64,000 bases of DNA from Vitis vinifera (taxonomy: Eukaryota; Streptophyta; Magnoliopsida; Vitales; Vitaceae), in NCBI RefSeq assembly GCF_030704535.1, contig NC_081815.1, forward strand, positions 3,544,501-3,608,500, given 5' to 3'. Made by a program: the position numbers and the translations under genes. Below are positions 1 through 11,765 of this stretch, in pieces. Position 1 is the stretch's first letter; each line of letters begins with the position of its first letter. The notes beneath the pieces are model-generated. The model saw only the letters and a list, made by a program, of their open reading frames with translations, had not been told where the DNA came from and did not search any database.

Positions 1-1180
1 AGTAAAAAAATTATAAACAACAAAGAAAAATGAGAGTTTTCACCATTGTGATTTTTGTATCTTCGTTTGATTCATAAATTCTCGAATGTTAATATGTTTC
101 ATGGATGCAGGGAACACGTTAATGTGACATTGATCATCCAACCATGACAAAATTTCTTTTTTTTTTTTTTTTTTTTCTTTTTTTTGCTCTTTTGGGCGGC
201 TATGTTAACACAATGTAACAGCACTAGTGCATTGAAAGGAACTTTATTAGTCTTTGCAAAACAATTCTACAACTTTGTGTCGTTGTAGTTGGGTGCTGGG
301 ATCACTCAGAAAAATCTGAATGGTATGAATAGGATCAGAGATTAGCCAAGGAAAGATGATGCCTCACGTCTTGTCTCTCCTCATGGTGCTTGTTTATTTG
401 ACTCATGTCCTTTTTCACGCACCTTTTAACCTACACTCGGTTGAAAAAAATGGCTACTGATAAGGACCCTCAAATTCCATTTTTCATTTCAAAAAAGAAC
501 CATTACTGCCATTCAGGAAATCAAATCTCCAGTGGCCATGGTCGGCTCACAAGATCTTCAGTTAGGTGCCAAAAAAAGGCACTTTTAATGCCTTTTTCAT
601 TGCTCTAGACCTTTCTAAAGTCTTTCATCTTAACTGGAATGAAATTTCATGCAGAGAGAGAAGCTTGAAATCAGAATTCGTCCACACTCTCTACAATTAA
701 TTGCAGTAGACATTGGTGCAGTGCGTTGACCATTGCCAGATGGATAAATGTGAATGTTGGCCTCCTCTCGCCTGCTAAACCAAATTAAAGTTATTGGGCG
801 TGCCAAGTTGTTTGAACTTCACCTAAAAGGCTAAAACCCACAACTTCAAAAATATTGGCTACTCATTTCCAAATCTAAGAAGGTAAAAAGTAATAATAAT
901 TAAGGAAAATCAAGTACTTCGTATACCCACATGGAATCCTTTGGGAAATCACAAAATCTTAATGAGAATTTTAGGTTATGTCCGGTAACCATTTTTGAAA
1001 ACAGATATGAAAAATATTTTTTGAGAATAGTTTTTTAAAATTATTCTCTTTTGTAAATAAATGTTTATTTAGAAATCTGAAATATTTTTAACATGTTTTT
1101 TATATTTTTAAATATATTTTAAAATTAACTTTTATATGTAATATTTTTTTTTAATAATTTTCTATATGTAATAATTTAAT

Positions 1181-1680
1181 ATCTCACATCTTCCGGGGAG
1201 TGAATGGTGAAAAGTCATATATGGAGGACTTTTACAACACATTGTCGAGACCTTTTCTTTAATGCGTAGGCCTAATAAAAAAACAAAATTGAGGCATGTT
1301 GATGGGTTGTGTGTACGCCATTGCAGCCCTGAACCCGACAATATTAGACGGAGAGTAGGGTCGTGACAAAATAGTATCAAAGTTTGATTTCCGACTGAAA
1401 GTATACCAATGAGGGCACTGGACCCTAAGGGAAGTGGACTATAATATCTCACATCTCCCAAAGAATGAATGGTAAAGAGTCGTATAGGGAGGGCTTTCAT
1501 AACAAACCTTTTTTTGAAATCATAGGCCGATAAAAATGCAAAATCAAGACCAATTAGTGGACTATGTGTGCAGTGGACTTTCAAAACACGCTAACTTGAC
1601 CTTTTTTAAGAGCATTGACTCAATAAAAAAAAACAAACTTGACAATATCGGATTGAGAGTGAATTCGTGATAAATAACAT
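1181..1680. repeat. Two adjacent copies of a dispersed repeat
   Basis: Two related units follow each other. Both begin with ATCTCACATC, then a G/A-rich stretch and GAATGGT (about 1181 and about 1445), and run through similar blocks ending near GTGACAAAATAGTATC (first copy) and GTGATAAATAACATC (second copy). The reverse strand reads like the dispersed plant repeat found next to TGAGATATTA motifs. The element class is not clear to me. A 140-residue open frame on the minus strand across this repeat has no protein-like features. AT-rich MITE-like sequence flanks both sides, so the repeat may have inserted into an older element. Confidence 0.5.
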
Positions 1681-3220
1681 CATAAAACAAGCAAAAACAA
1701 TCGAAAACAATTAAAAAATATTTTCTAAAAATATTAATTTTTAATTTTTAAGAGTAATTTTTTTTTTCATTTTCTAGTTGTTAAAAGTGGTTATCTTTTT
1801 TTCTTTTTCTCTTTCTTGAAAAACAAAAAGTTTCTCTCGAAAATAATACCAAATAGAGTCTTGATTTATGGTTGAGAGGGATTGTGCACCCTTGAATTGC
1901 CGCAACCAAAATGCCCATGCCATATAATCTTTCATTAAAATGTTGCTGGACATGAGCTTGCAAAAGAGAGACACATCACATGGCACATCGGCAAGGACTT
2001 ATCTTCACCACGACAGCCATTCAATGCCACGTGCATGCGCCCACACACATGAGCCACATATGAGCCTTATTCCTAATGCCACTGCCAAAAAAAAATCGGA
2101 ATATGAATAAATAAAACATAGTGATCACTGATCACTAAGCAATAGTTTTATATATTAGTCACATAAGCTCAAAAGATCGCCGTCTTGGTCGTCATAAGTG
2201 ACAAATCTAGGCACTTTTCCTCTTCAGAAAACAAAAAAAAAAAAAAGACAAGCACTGGAAAAAAGAATCTCCAAGGAACTACTTTATTGGTGTCCCTCTA
2301 GTGCGATATATACAGGGGCCTAAATTTCTTGTCTTGATCCATAGCGTGCTGCATTTGATTTGAGGATACTTTTTTCCCACCCTAAAGGAAAATGTCTTCA
2401 AACACATTCTTGGGCATTTCTAGTTGTCTATTTCTCCTTTGTTCTCATCCAAAGTGGCACTTAGTCTTCAATTTTAATGTGTCATCAGGTTAAGATATTG
2501 AGTAGGTTTCATCTTCTTATCATGTGTGCGAGGTGTTAAATCAGATTGAAATTATTGCATCCGTCATAGCATCATCCAATTACATATTCATAACCTCAAC
2601 AATTTTCTATTCAATAAAAAATAATATATTGATATTAACAAATTATTTTTAATTTAATAAAAATAAATAAATAATTTGACTTTTTTATTCAATCAAAAGC
2701 AAATACGGTTGGGTGTTAGATTTTTTGTTCGGATTTTTCTAAGGAAATATCAACAACCAAAAAAATGAAACGAAAAGAAAAATAGCTTAGAATTATGAAC
2801 ACTCAAAAAGTTGAGGGCCAGGAGCATTAAAACTCAAAAGTTTCGGTCCAACCAGCCAACTGCTTTGAGTTATTGCCTTGTGGGCCATGATTGGGACTTC
2901 ACCATGCCACTGTCCTCCCATAAATTTGTGGTTATTTTAATACTGTCACGATCTAATTTGACACATGATTTTTCAAGGAAAAGGACTATATTACCATACA
3001 ATTCTGGTCATTGAAGTGTGAAGAAATCAAAATTATTTAATAACAATAAAAAAATAGTATTAATTAAAAAATAAGACTTAGTATAAAACAAAGATATCTA
3101 ACAAAGTACAAAATAAAAATATTTTTGGTACTTATGATATTAATTATAATACTAAAAAAATTGTTTTTTTAACTTGGTTTTCCTACCTCGAATGTGGCTT
3201 TTTGAAAAATTAGTATGAAA

Positions 3221-3462
3221 AAATATGTCACACTAATCCCTCAATAAGTCAATATCATGCCAAAAATGACGCAATTGTAATTACATCAAAATTTGATGGT
3301 TTAACAAGTGCCAATTGGGTAGTCTCAAGTCATTTTCCCTTAAGCAAATATGTCACACTAATCCCTCAATATCATGCCAAAAATGACGCAATTGTAATTA
3401 CATCAAAATTTGATGGTTTAACAAGTGCCAATTGGGTAGTCTCAAGTCATTTTCCCTTAAGC
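3221..3462. repeat. 125-bp direct tandem duplication
   Basis: The block starting AAATATGTCACACTAATCCC at 3221 recurs from 3346 to 3462. The copies are almost identical, except that the second lacks 8 bases (AAGTCAAT) present in the first near 3246-3253. The near identity points to a recent event. Confidence 0.9.
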
Positions 3463-5390
3463 TTTACGGGACTCAATGACATATCTTCTTCTTGACTCAT
3501 TATAAATCACATAATGAATCCATAAGTGATTTTGCTTTTAATTTTTTTTCCTCCTAATTTTTTTTCTCCTTTATAATTTCTTTTCTTTCTCGTTATTTCT
3601 CCATAACATGTAATTCAATACATAAAAAAAAAAATTAAAATTCCCCATAAATTAGAAGTAAGGTTAGGATTTGAAGTATCAGGTTTGAAGGTTAAAAAAA
3701 TGAGGGGTGAAATGATTTTAGAAATAATTGGTTACAAGGATGAAATACTCTTGTATTTGTGAATTTATCACTTTCCATGTTTTTGTTTGAAAAATAACTT
3801 CTTTTTTTTTTACATAATTACCCTTAATTATTTCATATATTTATAATATATTTTAAAAGGAAGAGTTTTTGTTTTATAAGAAAATAATATGAATATTTTT
3901 ATTAAAATTAAGTAAAAAAAGAATAGAGGGTTAGATTTATAAAATTGGGTTTTCACCGAAGATTTTATGTATTTTATTTTGTTTATTTAAGCAAATAATA
4001 AAGAAAATTTCAAGTAAATATCCATAATTATTTTAAAGAATCCCATAAAGGCAAACATAGGACCCAACGCATGCCTATCTTGGTCGTCAGGCAAAAGGTC
4101 GTGGGGCCGACCCTCTTTAATGGAGAAAAGGTTTCCCTTGGATTTATCCCGGTGCACTATCACTCCCCACGCCTTATCGCTTCATTCTTGCCCGTGGCTA
4201 TGCCTTCTTGGGTTTGGAAAAAAACCTTTTTTATTGAGGATGGTGGGAGATGAGTAGAACTGCCCTTTTATGTAATTTAATAAGAAAGCATTTTCATCGC
4301 TTAGAATTATCCTTCCAAATTGATTGGCCACTTTGATTATATTCAAACTCAGCAATCTAAAATTCCAAAACGACCATTCAAACAATTTGAACGTCCAATC
4401 TGATCAGCGTTGAAAATGGCGCCCTTTGATAAAAGATGAATTTTGTCCCATTAGAAGCCCAGTTCTATTTTCGTTGATAATTTCTTGATGTGTAACTGTT
4501 TGATAAAATGCCTCAGCCAAAGGAAGGAACAATGCACTATGATAGGCTGCATAGAAAGCTATTGGAACACGGCAACCTCAATCAAACACATTCTTCTTGT
4601 GGGGACTAGCCTATTAACCAATCTACTATAAAGTCAATGTCATTAAATCATCCCAACGGCCTAATGGATCGGTCCTCCCTCTACAGTTCCAGCTACTAAA
4701 TTACCGGATCCCCTCCTAGTTTCATGCCGAGATTGACTCTTGTTTAACACATTCCAAAGTGATATCATGTGATCAATCTATTCTTTTTATTTTGTATAAA
4801 AACATTAATTAAATTCAAGGTAAAAGAATTTTCTCATGAGTATATACCAAGGGCAGATCTAGAAGACTGCATATGCTACCCCATAAAGATATGGTCTAGA
4901 TTTGTGATGTCGGCAACTTTAGATTATTGTGGTAAATGTGGTGTCTTTCTTGGACCCATAAAAGGCATTTTTGTTTTTTTCCTGTCCTTTTGCTAAGAGG
5001 GGATGGCACCAATAATATGAAGAAAATATGCAGAAAGTGGGTTTGTTTACTCTCATGGGCTCATTTCTATATGATTAAATCTTTTAGAAGAGGGTGATTT
5101 TAGGTTTTATTTTCGGCTATGTTGATCAAATTGTTTGCACGTTCAAGGGAAAGTTGAGGTGTTAATTATTGAAGTGGGGTAGAAAAGCTATTTTATATAC
5201 CCAACAGTTGAAAGCTTTTCTAAGAAGAGCATAAAAATCTGATGCATGCTAACGTCATAATCGAGGTCAATGCCATTTTCAGAAACCACAGGGAGGTCCC
5301 TAATAAGATTATCATCAGTACCATTCATAAACTGTAATTTTACAGTAAACCCATTTGCAATTTACTAGTTTAAGCCTCCTTTGATTCTTA

Positions 5391-5396
5391 TATAAA
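5391..5396 (+). promoter_or_regulatory. Probable TATA box of the DLK2-like gene
   Basis: TATAAA sits about 150 bases before the start codon at 5544, in an otherwise AT-rich promoter. It leaves room for a pyrimidine-rich 5' leader, which contains a CTT microsatellite at about 5475-5515. The spacing is typical of plant genes, but the transcription start was not measured. Confidence 0.6.
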
Positions 5397-5474
5397 GAGA
5401 CCATAGAAGAGCTAGCATGTAAATTAACATAGCTTAGCTATTGCTCTAGACCTCCACCACTCTCTCTTTGTCCT

Positions 5475-5520
5475 TGCTTCTTCTTCTTCTTCTTCTTCTT
5501 CTTCCTCCTCCTCTTCTTTT
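5475..5520 (+). repeat. CTT/CCT microsatellite in a 5' leader
   Basis: A run of about ten CTT units followed by CCT units lies just before the start codon at 5544. Pyrimidine-rich leaders are common in plants. Its length is likely to vary between cultivars. Confidence 0.85.
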
Positions 5521-5543
5521 TCTTCTCAATTCTTCTACCAAGC

Positions 5544-7746
5544 ATGTTGGTGATAGAAAAAGGCCTTTCAGCAGCCATGAATGCAAGAATGATTGGTTTT
5601 GGTAATGAGGCCATAGTTCTAGCGCATGGATTTGGAGGAGATCAGTCCCTTTGGGATAAGATCACACCCCACTTAGCTCGAAGCTACCGTGTTCTAGTCT
5701 TTGACTGGAATTTCTCGGGCGCTGTAAAGGATCCCAGCCTCTATGATTCAACAAAGTATTCTTCATATGATGCTTTCGCTGATGACTTGATCGCTCTCCT
5801 TGACGAGTTCAAACTGCTGGCGTCAGTTTTTGTCGGGCACTCTATGTCCGGTATGATTGGATGCATTGCTTCCATTAAGAGGCCTGAGCTCTTCAAGCGG
5901 CTCATATTCATTGCAGCTTCTCCCAGGTATGTAGAAAAAAAAATGGCAAATAAAAAATAAATTACTAAAAGAAAATGCCCCCAGTTTCTGTTGTTTTCTC
6001 CTTTGAATTCCTCCCTTGCTGGTTTATATATTTGGTTTTTGCAGTTGCAGATTCAAGCATATATCCATAAATTTTAGTTTCTCAAATTTCTAGATTTTTA
6101 AGAAGCTATCTTTTCTTTTTCTTTTTTCTTTTTTTTTCTTTTTTAGCATTTCTTTCTTCCCTTTTCCTCTTAGTGGGTTTTAGAAATTACAAAAAATATA
6201 GCTTTCAGGCTTCCTTTTTTCTAACTGTTCAGGAAATAGCCATGATAGCTACTTCCTGCGTGGGCTAATAAAGATTATAATTTGTGGCACAGAAGCTACA
6301 TCTGGCTTGGCTGTGCAAATAAAAGATATCAAGCATGCATGTGATTGGGTATAGTTAATGTGTCAGAAGTGTTGGATAATTTGTGGGGTTTACAGACATG
6401 TGGACAGGAGAGTTTGGGTAGGATGGTACACAGCTTTTGTCTTGTATTCTTGTGCCCATGTAGGGTGAATTTTTAATGGCCCATAACATCAAGGCTGGTG
6501 ATCAGTACTAATCAGATAAGCTCAACCCCTCCCTAGCTTTTTTAAGAAGATGCAAGGCTCGAATTGGAAACTAACTGAAAGCTGCCTGTTTGATAATGAT
6601 TTCAAAAAACTAATTTTTAAAAAAATAGCTTTTTAAATCTCTCAAAACAAAACTTTGGGAATTTGTAATATTTTCAATTTATTTTCTTTATGTTAATTTA
6701 TTTTTTAAAAATAACTTTTATTTATAATATTTATTTTTTGAACAAGTTATAAAAATACTAATATTTTTTTAGTCTTTTTTATCGATAATTTTTAAATAGA
6801 TTCTAGGATTTTCATAGGCTTTTTTTTATACCACACACATATATATATATATATATATGAAAAATCTAAGTGAAAATTATATCAAAGTACAAAGGATTGA
6901 GATTCATATATGTATGGCAAGAATGTCTTAAGTTACATGCATAGCACCACCCGATTAATGGTGTCTTTTTAATATATACCGAAGAACTATCACTCCACAT
7001 CACGATGGGTCTCTCTTTATATATCAAACTAGCTGAATACATGAAAATTTTGTATATTAGCTGTCAATTAATATCTGCTATGTCTCGCTTGTGCAAGTCT
7101 ATTCTTGGTTAGATTTTCCTAATTCAATGCGTGAAGCTGGTAGGTAAGATACAGTTTCGCACTTAAAAGCTTGACATGATCAACAACCCGTTTCGCTCGC
7201 ATTAACTATGTATAGGGATGAGACCAATAAGGTAGGGGTCATGTACAATACAAGTTCTCATGGACATTACTCTTGTTAATGTTGTATGTACGTAGGTACT
7301 TGAATGCCAACAACTATGAAGGGGGGTTTGAGAGATCAGAGATTGAGCAGATCTTCGCCAACATAGAATCCGACTTTGACAAATGGGCTTCAAACTTTGC
7401 CCCTCTCGCTGTGGATGTCAATGACCCTCTCTCAGTAGAGAAGGTAGAGAAATGTATCAGAAGAATGAGACCTGAAGTCGCTCTCCCCTTAGCCAAAACA
7501 GTGTTCTGCTGTGACCATCGTGACATTCTCGACAAGGTTACGACCCCATGCACTATAGTCCAGCCCACTAATGATATCGTCGCCCCAATCTCCGTTGCTG
7601 AGTATATGCAGAAGAAGATCAAGGGGAAAACAACAGTGGAGATCATTGACATGGACGGCCACTTTCCCCAGCTCACTGCACACCTCCAGCTCCTTAGTGT
7701 GCTAGACAGTGTCTTGGTTTTGAGCCCTGATCATCAGGAGAAGTGA
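5544..7746 (+). CDS. DLK2: DLK2-like alpha/beta hydrolase of the KAI2/D14 family
   Basis: Two coding exons, 5544-5926 and 7296-7746, joined across a GT-AG intron inside an Arg codon, encode 277 residues, the usual length for this family. It is an RsbQ-type alpha/beta hydrolase. The nucleophile is Ser100 in GHSMSG, with Asp221 (TNDIVAP) and His250 (DGHFPQL) completing the triad. The segment FDWNFSGAVKD replaces the KAI2 and D14 loop sequences and matches the DLK2 branch as I recall it (Arabidopsis At3g24420). KAI2 senses karrikin-like signals and D14 senses strigolactone; the DLK2 ligand is poorly known. The start at 5544 gives a normal family N-terminus. No signal peptide is visible, so a cytosolic or nuclear site is likely. 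The intron is AT-rich with a TA repeat. The family is sure; the DLK2 branch rests on remembered sequence. Confidence 0.9.
5927..7295 (+). other. Intron of the DLK2-like gene
   Basis: The donor is GTATGT at 5927 and the acceptor is CGTAG ending at 7295. The intron contains a TA dinucleotide run at about 6838-6858 and an AT-rich segment at about 6590-6800 that resembles a decayed MITE. No coding sequence is seen. Confidence 0.85.
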
Positions 7747-9089
7747 AGCAATTAGCTGAAAATCTCCACTTTTTCTCTATTTCTATATCGATATATATAA
7801 ATGAGAGAATAAGGTAAACAAATCAAAGTCCATCTGCAGATGTTGTGTATTCAAGATCACTTGATGGGCTAGCTAGATACATAGATCACTGGAGTTAGAT
7901 AGTGTTTTGAGTTGTTCTTGGAGTGATTACTTCTGTAGTGTAAAAGGTGTAGCCTGGAGTCTGGATTGCATTGCTTTTGTTTGGTTGCTGTAAATTAATG
8001 TGAAAGTTGTGCACAGAAATCATCTTTGGGTGTGCCATTGTTCCTGTAAATTAATTAAGTAAAGGTATTGAGATGAGTGTTAGATGGGGTTGGAATTAGA
8101 GAATTAGGTTGAATTCCAAAGATAATTCTGAGATCATTTGGGAATTAAAAATTAAGGCTATGTTTGGTTCGGGAAAATTTGAAGAAAAATGTAAGGAAAA
8201 AATAGATTTAAAGTTAATAATTATTTTCATATACTATTTTAAACTCGTTTTAGTTATTTTAATTCTTATATATAAAAATTAAATAATTTAAAAATGTATA
8301 AATTTTTAATTAATCTTAATTATATTTAACTTTATTTTATATTTTTCATAATACAACTAACTATAAGAAAATCATTTTTGAGAAAATAAAGCTAATCTAA
8401 TTAAGTAAAACACCTAAGATGATGGATGAATTGAGTTTTGAAAAACATTTTCAAGCACAAGAATTTAAAGCAAAATAAGGAACAAAAGTAAAGAGATCAA
8501 CTTAGAGAGAACAAACACAATTTTATGGTGATTTAGAATCCCTTGCCTATATCCATTCCTCTCAAACTCCAAACCAAGCGAGGGTTCTACTATTTTTTAA
8601 GCTTATCAGTTCTTTTTATCTTTCTCAAAATTAGAATTTTTTGATAATATGATTAAAGGTTGGAAAATAGAGAAATTAATTATAAGACATAAGATAATTG
8701 CACTTTATTTGGATTAATATATATATATATATATTTGAAAAATAAAAAATCTCATTCATATCCCCTTTTCCATTTTTATTTTAATTACAATAAAAAAAAT
8801 TAATATTTATCAAATACAAATATTAATGATTGTAAAATTAATATTTACTAAATATATAAAATTGAGGTATAAACTGTTTCTAATATTTCTAAACTATTAT
8901 TTTTATTTTTAAAGAAAAAATACATGTGATATGATAAAATTTGTATACATAAATTTCGATTTATAAAATTAAAAAATAACGAAATAACAACAAATAAAAA
9001 GAAATATTTGATTAAAATGAATAAAATAATCCCTAAATTATGAATTTAACTCTTCTCATGTTTTTTCTACCCATTTTTTTTTACATAAA
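7747..9089. other. AT-rich intergenic region
   Basis: This holds the 3' end of the DLK2-like transcript, whose exact poly-A site is unclear, then AT-rich sequence without genes. The stretch at about 8160-8400 resembles segments at about 15630-15790 and 16100-16300. All share runs such as AAATTAAATAATTTAAAAA, and some start or end with GTTTGG-type sequence, which suggests copies of one AT-rich MITE family. A TA repeat lies at about 8717-8735. Confidence 0.5.
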
Positions 9090-10315
9090 CGTCTTGTAGA
9101 CCCTTTATAAACTAAAGGTTTTTTTTTTTTTTACCACCCGAATGAACTAAGCATTTCATTTTTGGAGTGGGGGTGGTTCCTAGATGAGCCAAGCTGCATG
9201 GGACGTGTGGCAAGGATTACCAGCTCGCCATGGTGGTGGTTGGGGTGGTGATTTTTGTTGAAGGGTGAGCAGTGCAGCTGGTAGAAGCTTGCAAGAAAAG
9301 AAAAGGATGAGACTAGGAGATGACGGTTTTTTTTAGAAGAGAAAACAAGAGCAAGCAGGGCGAGAGAAGGGCTATCCATGGGTGATTGATTTTCAAAGGT
9401 TTTGAGAGAGAGAGGAAGCTGTAGGAAGAGAAGTTTTCAGCAGTGGAGTTTTCAGAGAAAAAAATAGAGAAAGAAATAGAGAGCTAAAGAAAAGGATCTT
9501 TAGGTACGTTTGTTGTCATTTCTTCATTTTTTCATACTTCTTGCTTCATTTTTCGTCATCTCATATGGTTCTTAAACATTGTTGGTTTGTTTGGTGGTGA
9601 ATGTGTGCTAATGCTCTGTTTTTCTCATATTTTCTTATGATTTCCATCTGAGGATAAGTCGGTATACGACTTTTGGTTTTTTTTTCCCCATTGATCATGG
9701 AGCCCATTAATCTCAAAATGAAATGGGTTTTCCATTTAATGGGTCTTTTGTTATCAATCTAGACGGTGCTCTGTTTTGGGACGTTTTCCTTTCCATGTAG
9801 CTGGTATCTCAAGTCTCATCTCTATTTATTATCATTAGCTGTCCTTGCTTCTAATTGATCTATTTTGCTTGTGGAATTTCTGGTTTTTGTGTTCATGGAG
9901 GGCAGCTGAGATTTATTTGAGTGGTATGGTTTGAAAAGAACCTAACACCGAGAAGGAAGACCCAAAAGTTTGAAAAACATAGAGAAACAGAGACTGTTAT
10001 CACCCTCGTCGCCAACACTGCCGGCGTTTGCAACGGCTATCTCATTCCCACAATCGGTCGCCGCTGCAACCCCTAGCTCCACCATTCCCGACATTTACAC
10101 CTCACTACAATCATCACCACAACCGCTCCTAGTTGCTCTTTTCTCCACCATAGTCATTCATTTTCCATCCAAGTGTCGACGAGATCCATTTGAAACCCAT
10201 GCGAACTCCGTTCTGCTCACTCCCAAGTCGACACCATACCCATTACCTAACCCACCTAGCCATCAACACCTACCCACCTTCATCCTGCCCAACCTGTCAC
10301 AATCACAACCTGGGT

Positions 10316-10975
10316 AGCCCGCACAACCACCTCCTGTTCCAAATGGCTCCTCTATGCCTGCTGATAATAGTAAAATGTGTAACAAATTCAACACCACAGA
10401 AGGCTGCAAATTTGGTGACAAATGTCATTTTGCCCATGGTAAATGGGAGCTTAGCAAGCCACTTGCTCCATATCATGATGATCCTCGAGCCATTGGATCC
10501 ATCCCAGGCAGCTTAGCTGGTCGAATTGAATCGTCACCAATCGACCCTGTTGCTAGCTTTGGTGCCTCAGCCATTACCAAAATTAGCGTAGATGCATCAT
10601 TGGTTGAAGCCATCATTGGGAAGGGCGGTGTGAACTCGAAGCAGATATGTAGCCAAACAGGGGCCAAACTTTCCATACGGGAGCATGATTCAGATCCAAA
10701 TATGAGGAATATTGAACTGGAGAGGACTTTTGAACAGATAAAGGAAGCGAGTGCAATGGTAAGATAACTAATTGTGAACATCAGTGCAATGCCAGGGCAT
10801 GCAAGAACAATTGCAATGTCAGGTGGTGGCCAAGCCCCTCCGCTAGCAAATACAAGACTAAGTTGTGCGACAATTTTACAAAAGGATCATGTACTTTTGG
10901 AGAAAGGTGTCACTTTGCTCATGGGGTTGGTGAGTTGCACAAATCTGCAATATAAATGGCACACTGCTATACCAT
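10316..10975 (+). pseudogene. Intronless, broken copy of a CCCH zinc-finger/KH-domain gene
   Basis: The reading frame from about 10318 matches plant CCCH-KH RNA-binding proteins (KHZ1/KHZ2 type, At3g12130/At5g06770). It holds a CCCH finger C-x8-C-x5-C-x3-H (MCNKF...CHFAHG), then a KH domain with the GXXG loop in IIGKGG. A TAA stop interrupts the conserved MVR-LIVNI segment at about 10765. A frameshift near 10850 then moves the second finger, C-x7-C-x5-C-x3-H (LCDNF...CHFAHG), into another frame. The N-terminal part of the parent gene is missing and there are no introns, which fits a 5'-truncated retrocopy. It lies inside the solo LTR, so it was either captured by the retrotransposon or landed in it. 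No clear poly-A tail remains. Confidence 0.8.
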
Positions 10976-11254
10976 AGTAGTAGTGGAGTTAAGAGGAAAC
11001 CAAGGTAGCAGCCTATACATCTGTAGAGATGGGAAAAGATGAGAGTGCTCAATTGGGAAAGCTAGAATTTGACAAGTAGGATGATTGGGATTTGATTTAA
11101 TGAAATGGGTCGGGATTGTGTTTTGAGAGACACGTGACCTATCCTTCAATCTTTCCATGCATGTTTTTTTTAATCAACTTTAAAATTCCACCATCCAATG
11201 CACCACCTATAGGATGTGCGTCATCCTCTTGCTTCTTCATATTTTGATGTCAAA

Positions 11255-11765
11255 AATTAATTTTCAAATAATTTTCTAAACTTCAATTCCTTAATTTAAT
11301 CTTTAAAACTCTAATTTCCAAAACTCCAATTTAATTTAATTTAATTTTTAATTTTTAAAACTCCAATTTTCAATTAATTTTCAAAACTCTGATTTCTTTC
11401 TAAATTAATTTTCAAAGCTCCAATTCTCAATTAATTTTCAAATTTCCATTTTTTTTTAATTTAATTTCCAAAATTCCAATCCTTAAATTTAATTTTCAAA
11501 ACTCCAATTTTCAAATAATTTTCGAAACTTCAATTTCTTTCAAATTTAATTCCAAAAATTCCAATTCTTAAATTTAATTTTTAAAACTCCAATTCTCAAA
11601 TAATTTCCAAAATTCCAATTTCTTTCAAATTTAATTTCCAAAATTTCAATTCTTAAATTTAATTCTCAAAACTCCAATTTTCAAATAATTTTCGAGACTT
11701 CAATTTTTAAATAAATTTCAAAACTCTAGTTTTCTTTTAAATAGTTTTAATTTCACTCTAGTTTT
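11255..11765 (+). repeat. AT-rich array of imperfect short repeats inside the first solo LTR
   Basis: Variants of AAAACTCCAATTTTCAAAT and of TTTAATTTTCAAA alternate for about 500 bases. Spacing is irregular and the units are diverged. The second solo LTR has a shorter, related stretch at about 14815-14890, so this is probably part of the LTR design, expanded in this copy. Confidence 0.65.

Larger units (their letters stand above)
1..5380. other. AT-rich intergenic region with no supported gene
   Basis: I see no coding potential here. The longest open frames are short, lack recognisable motifs and overlap repeats. The stretch holds poly-T and poly-A runs, a MITE-like AT-rich segment at about 970-1160 and 1690-1790, a duplicated dispersed repeat at 1181-1680 and a 125-bp tandem duplication at 3221-3462. 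The last few hundred bases should contain the promoter of the DLK2-like gene. Confidence 0.6.

Noticed and set aside
1162-1584. 140-residue open frame on the minus strand
   Set aside because: It runs through both copies of a dispersed repeat, has no domain or splice context, and its composition is not protein-like.
9970-10317. 115-residue Pro/Ser-rich open frame before the CCCH pseudogene
   Set aside because: The sequence resembles the C/A-rich stretch of the related LTR near 14050-14300 and carries no zinc-finger motif, so I treat it as LTR sequence rather than the gene's N-terminus.
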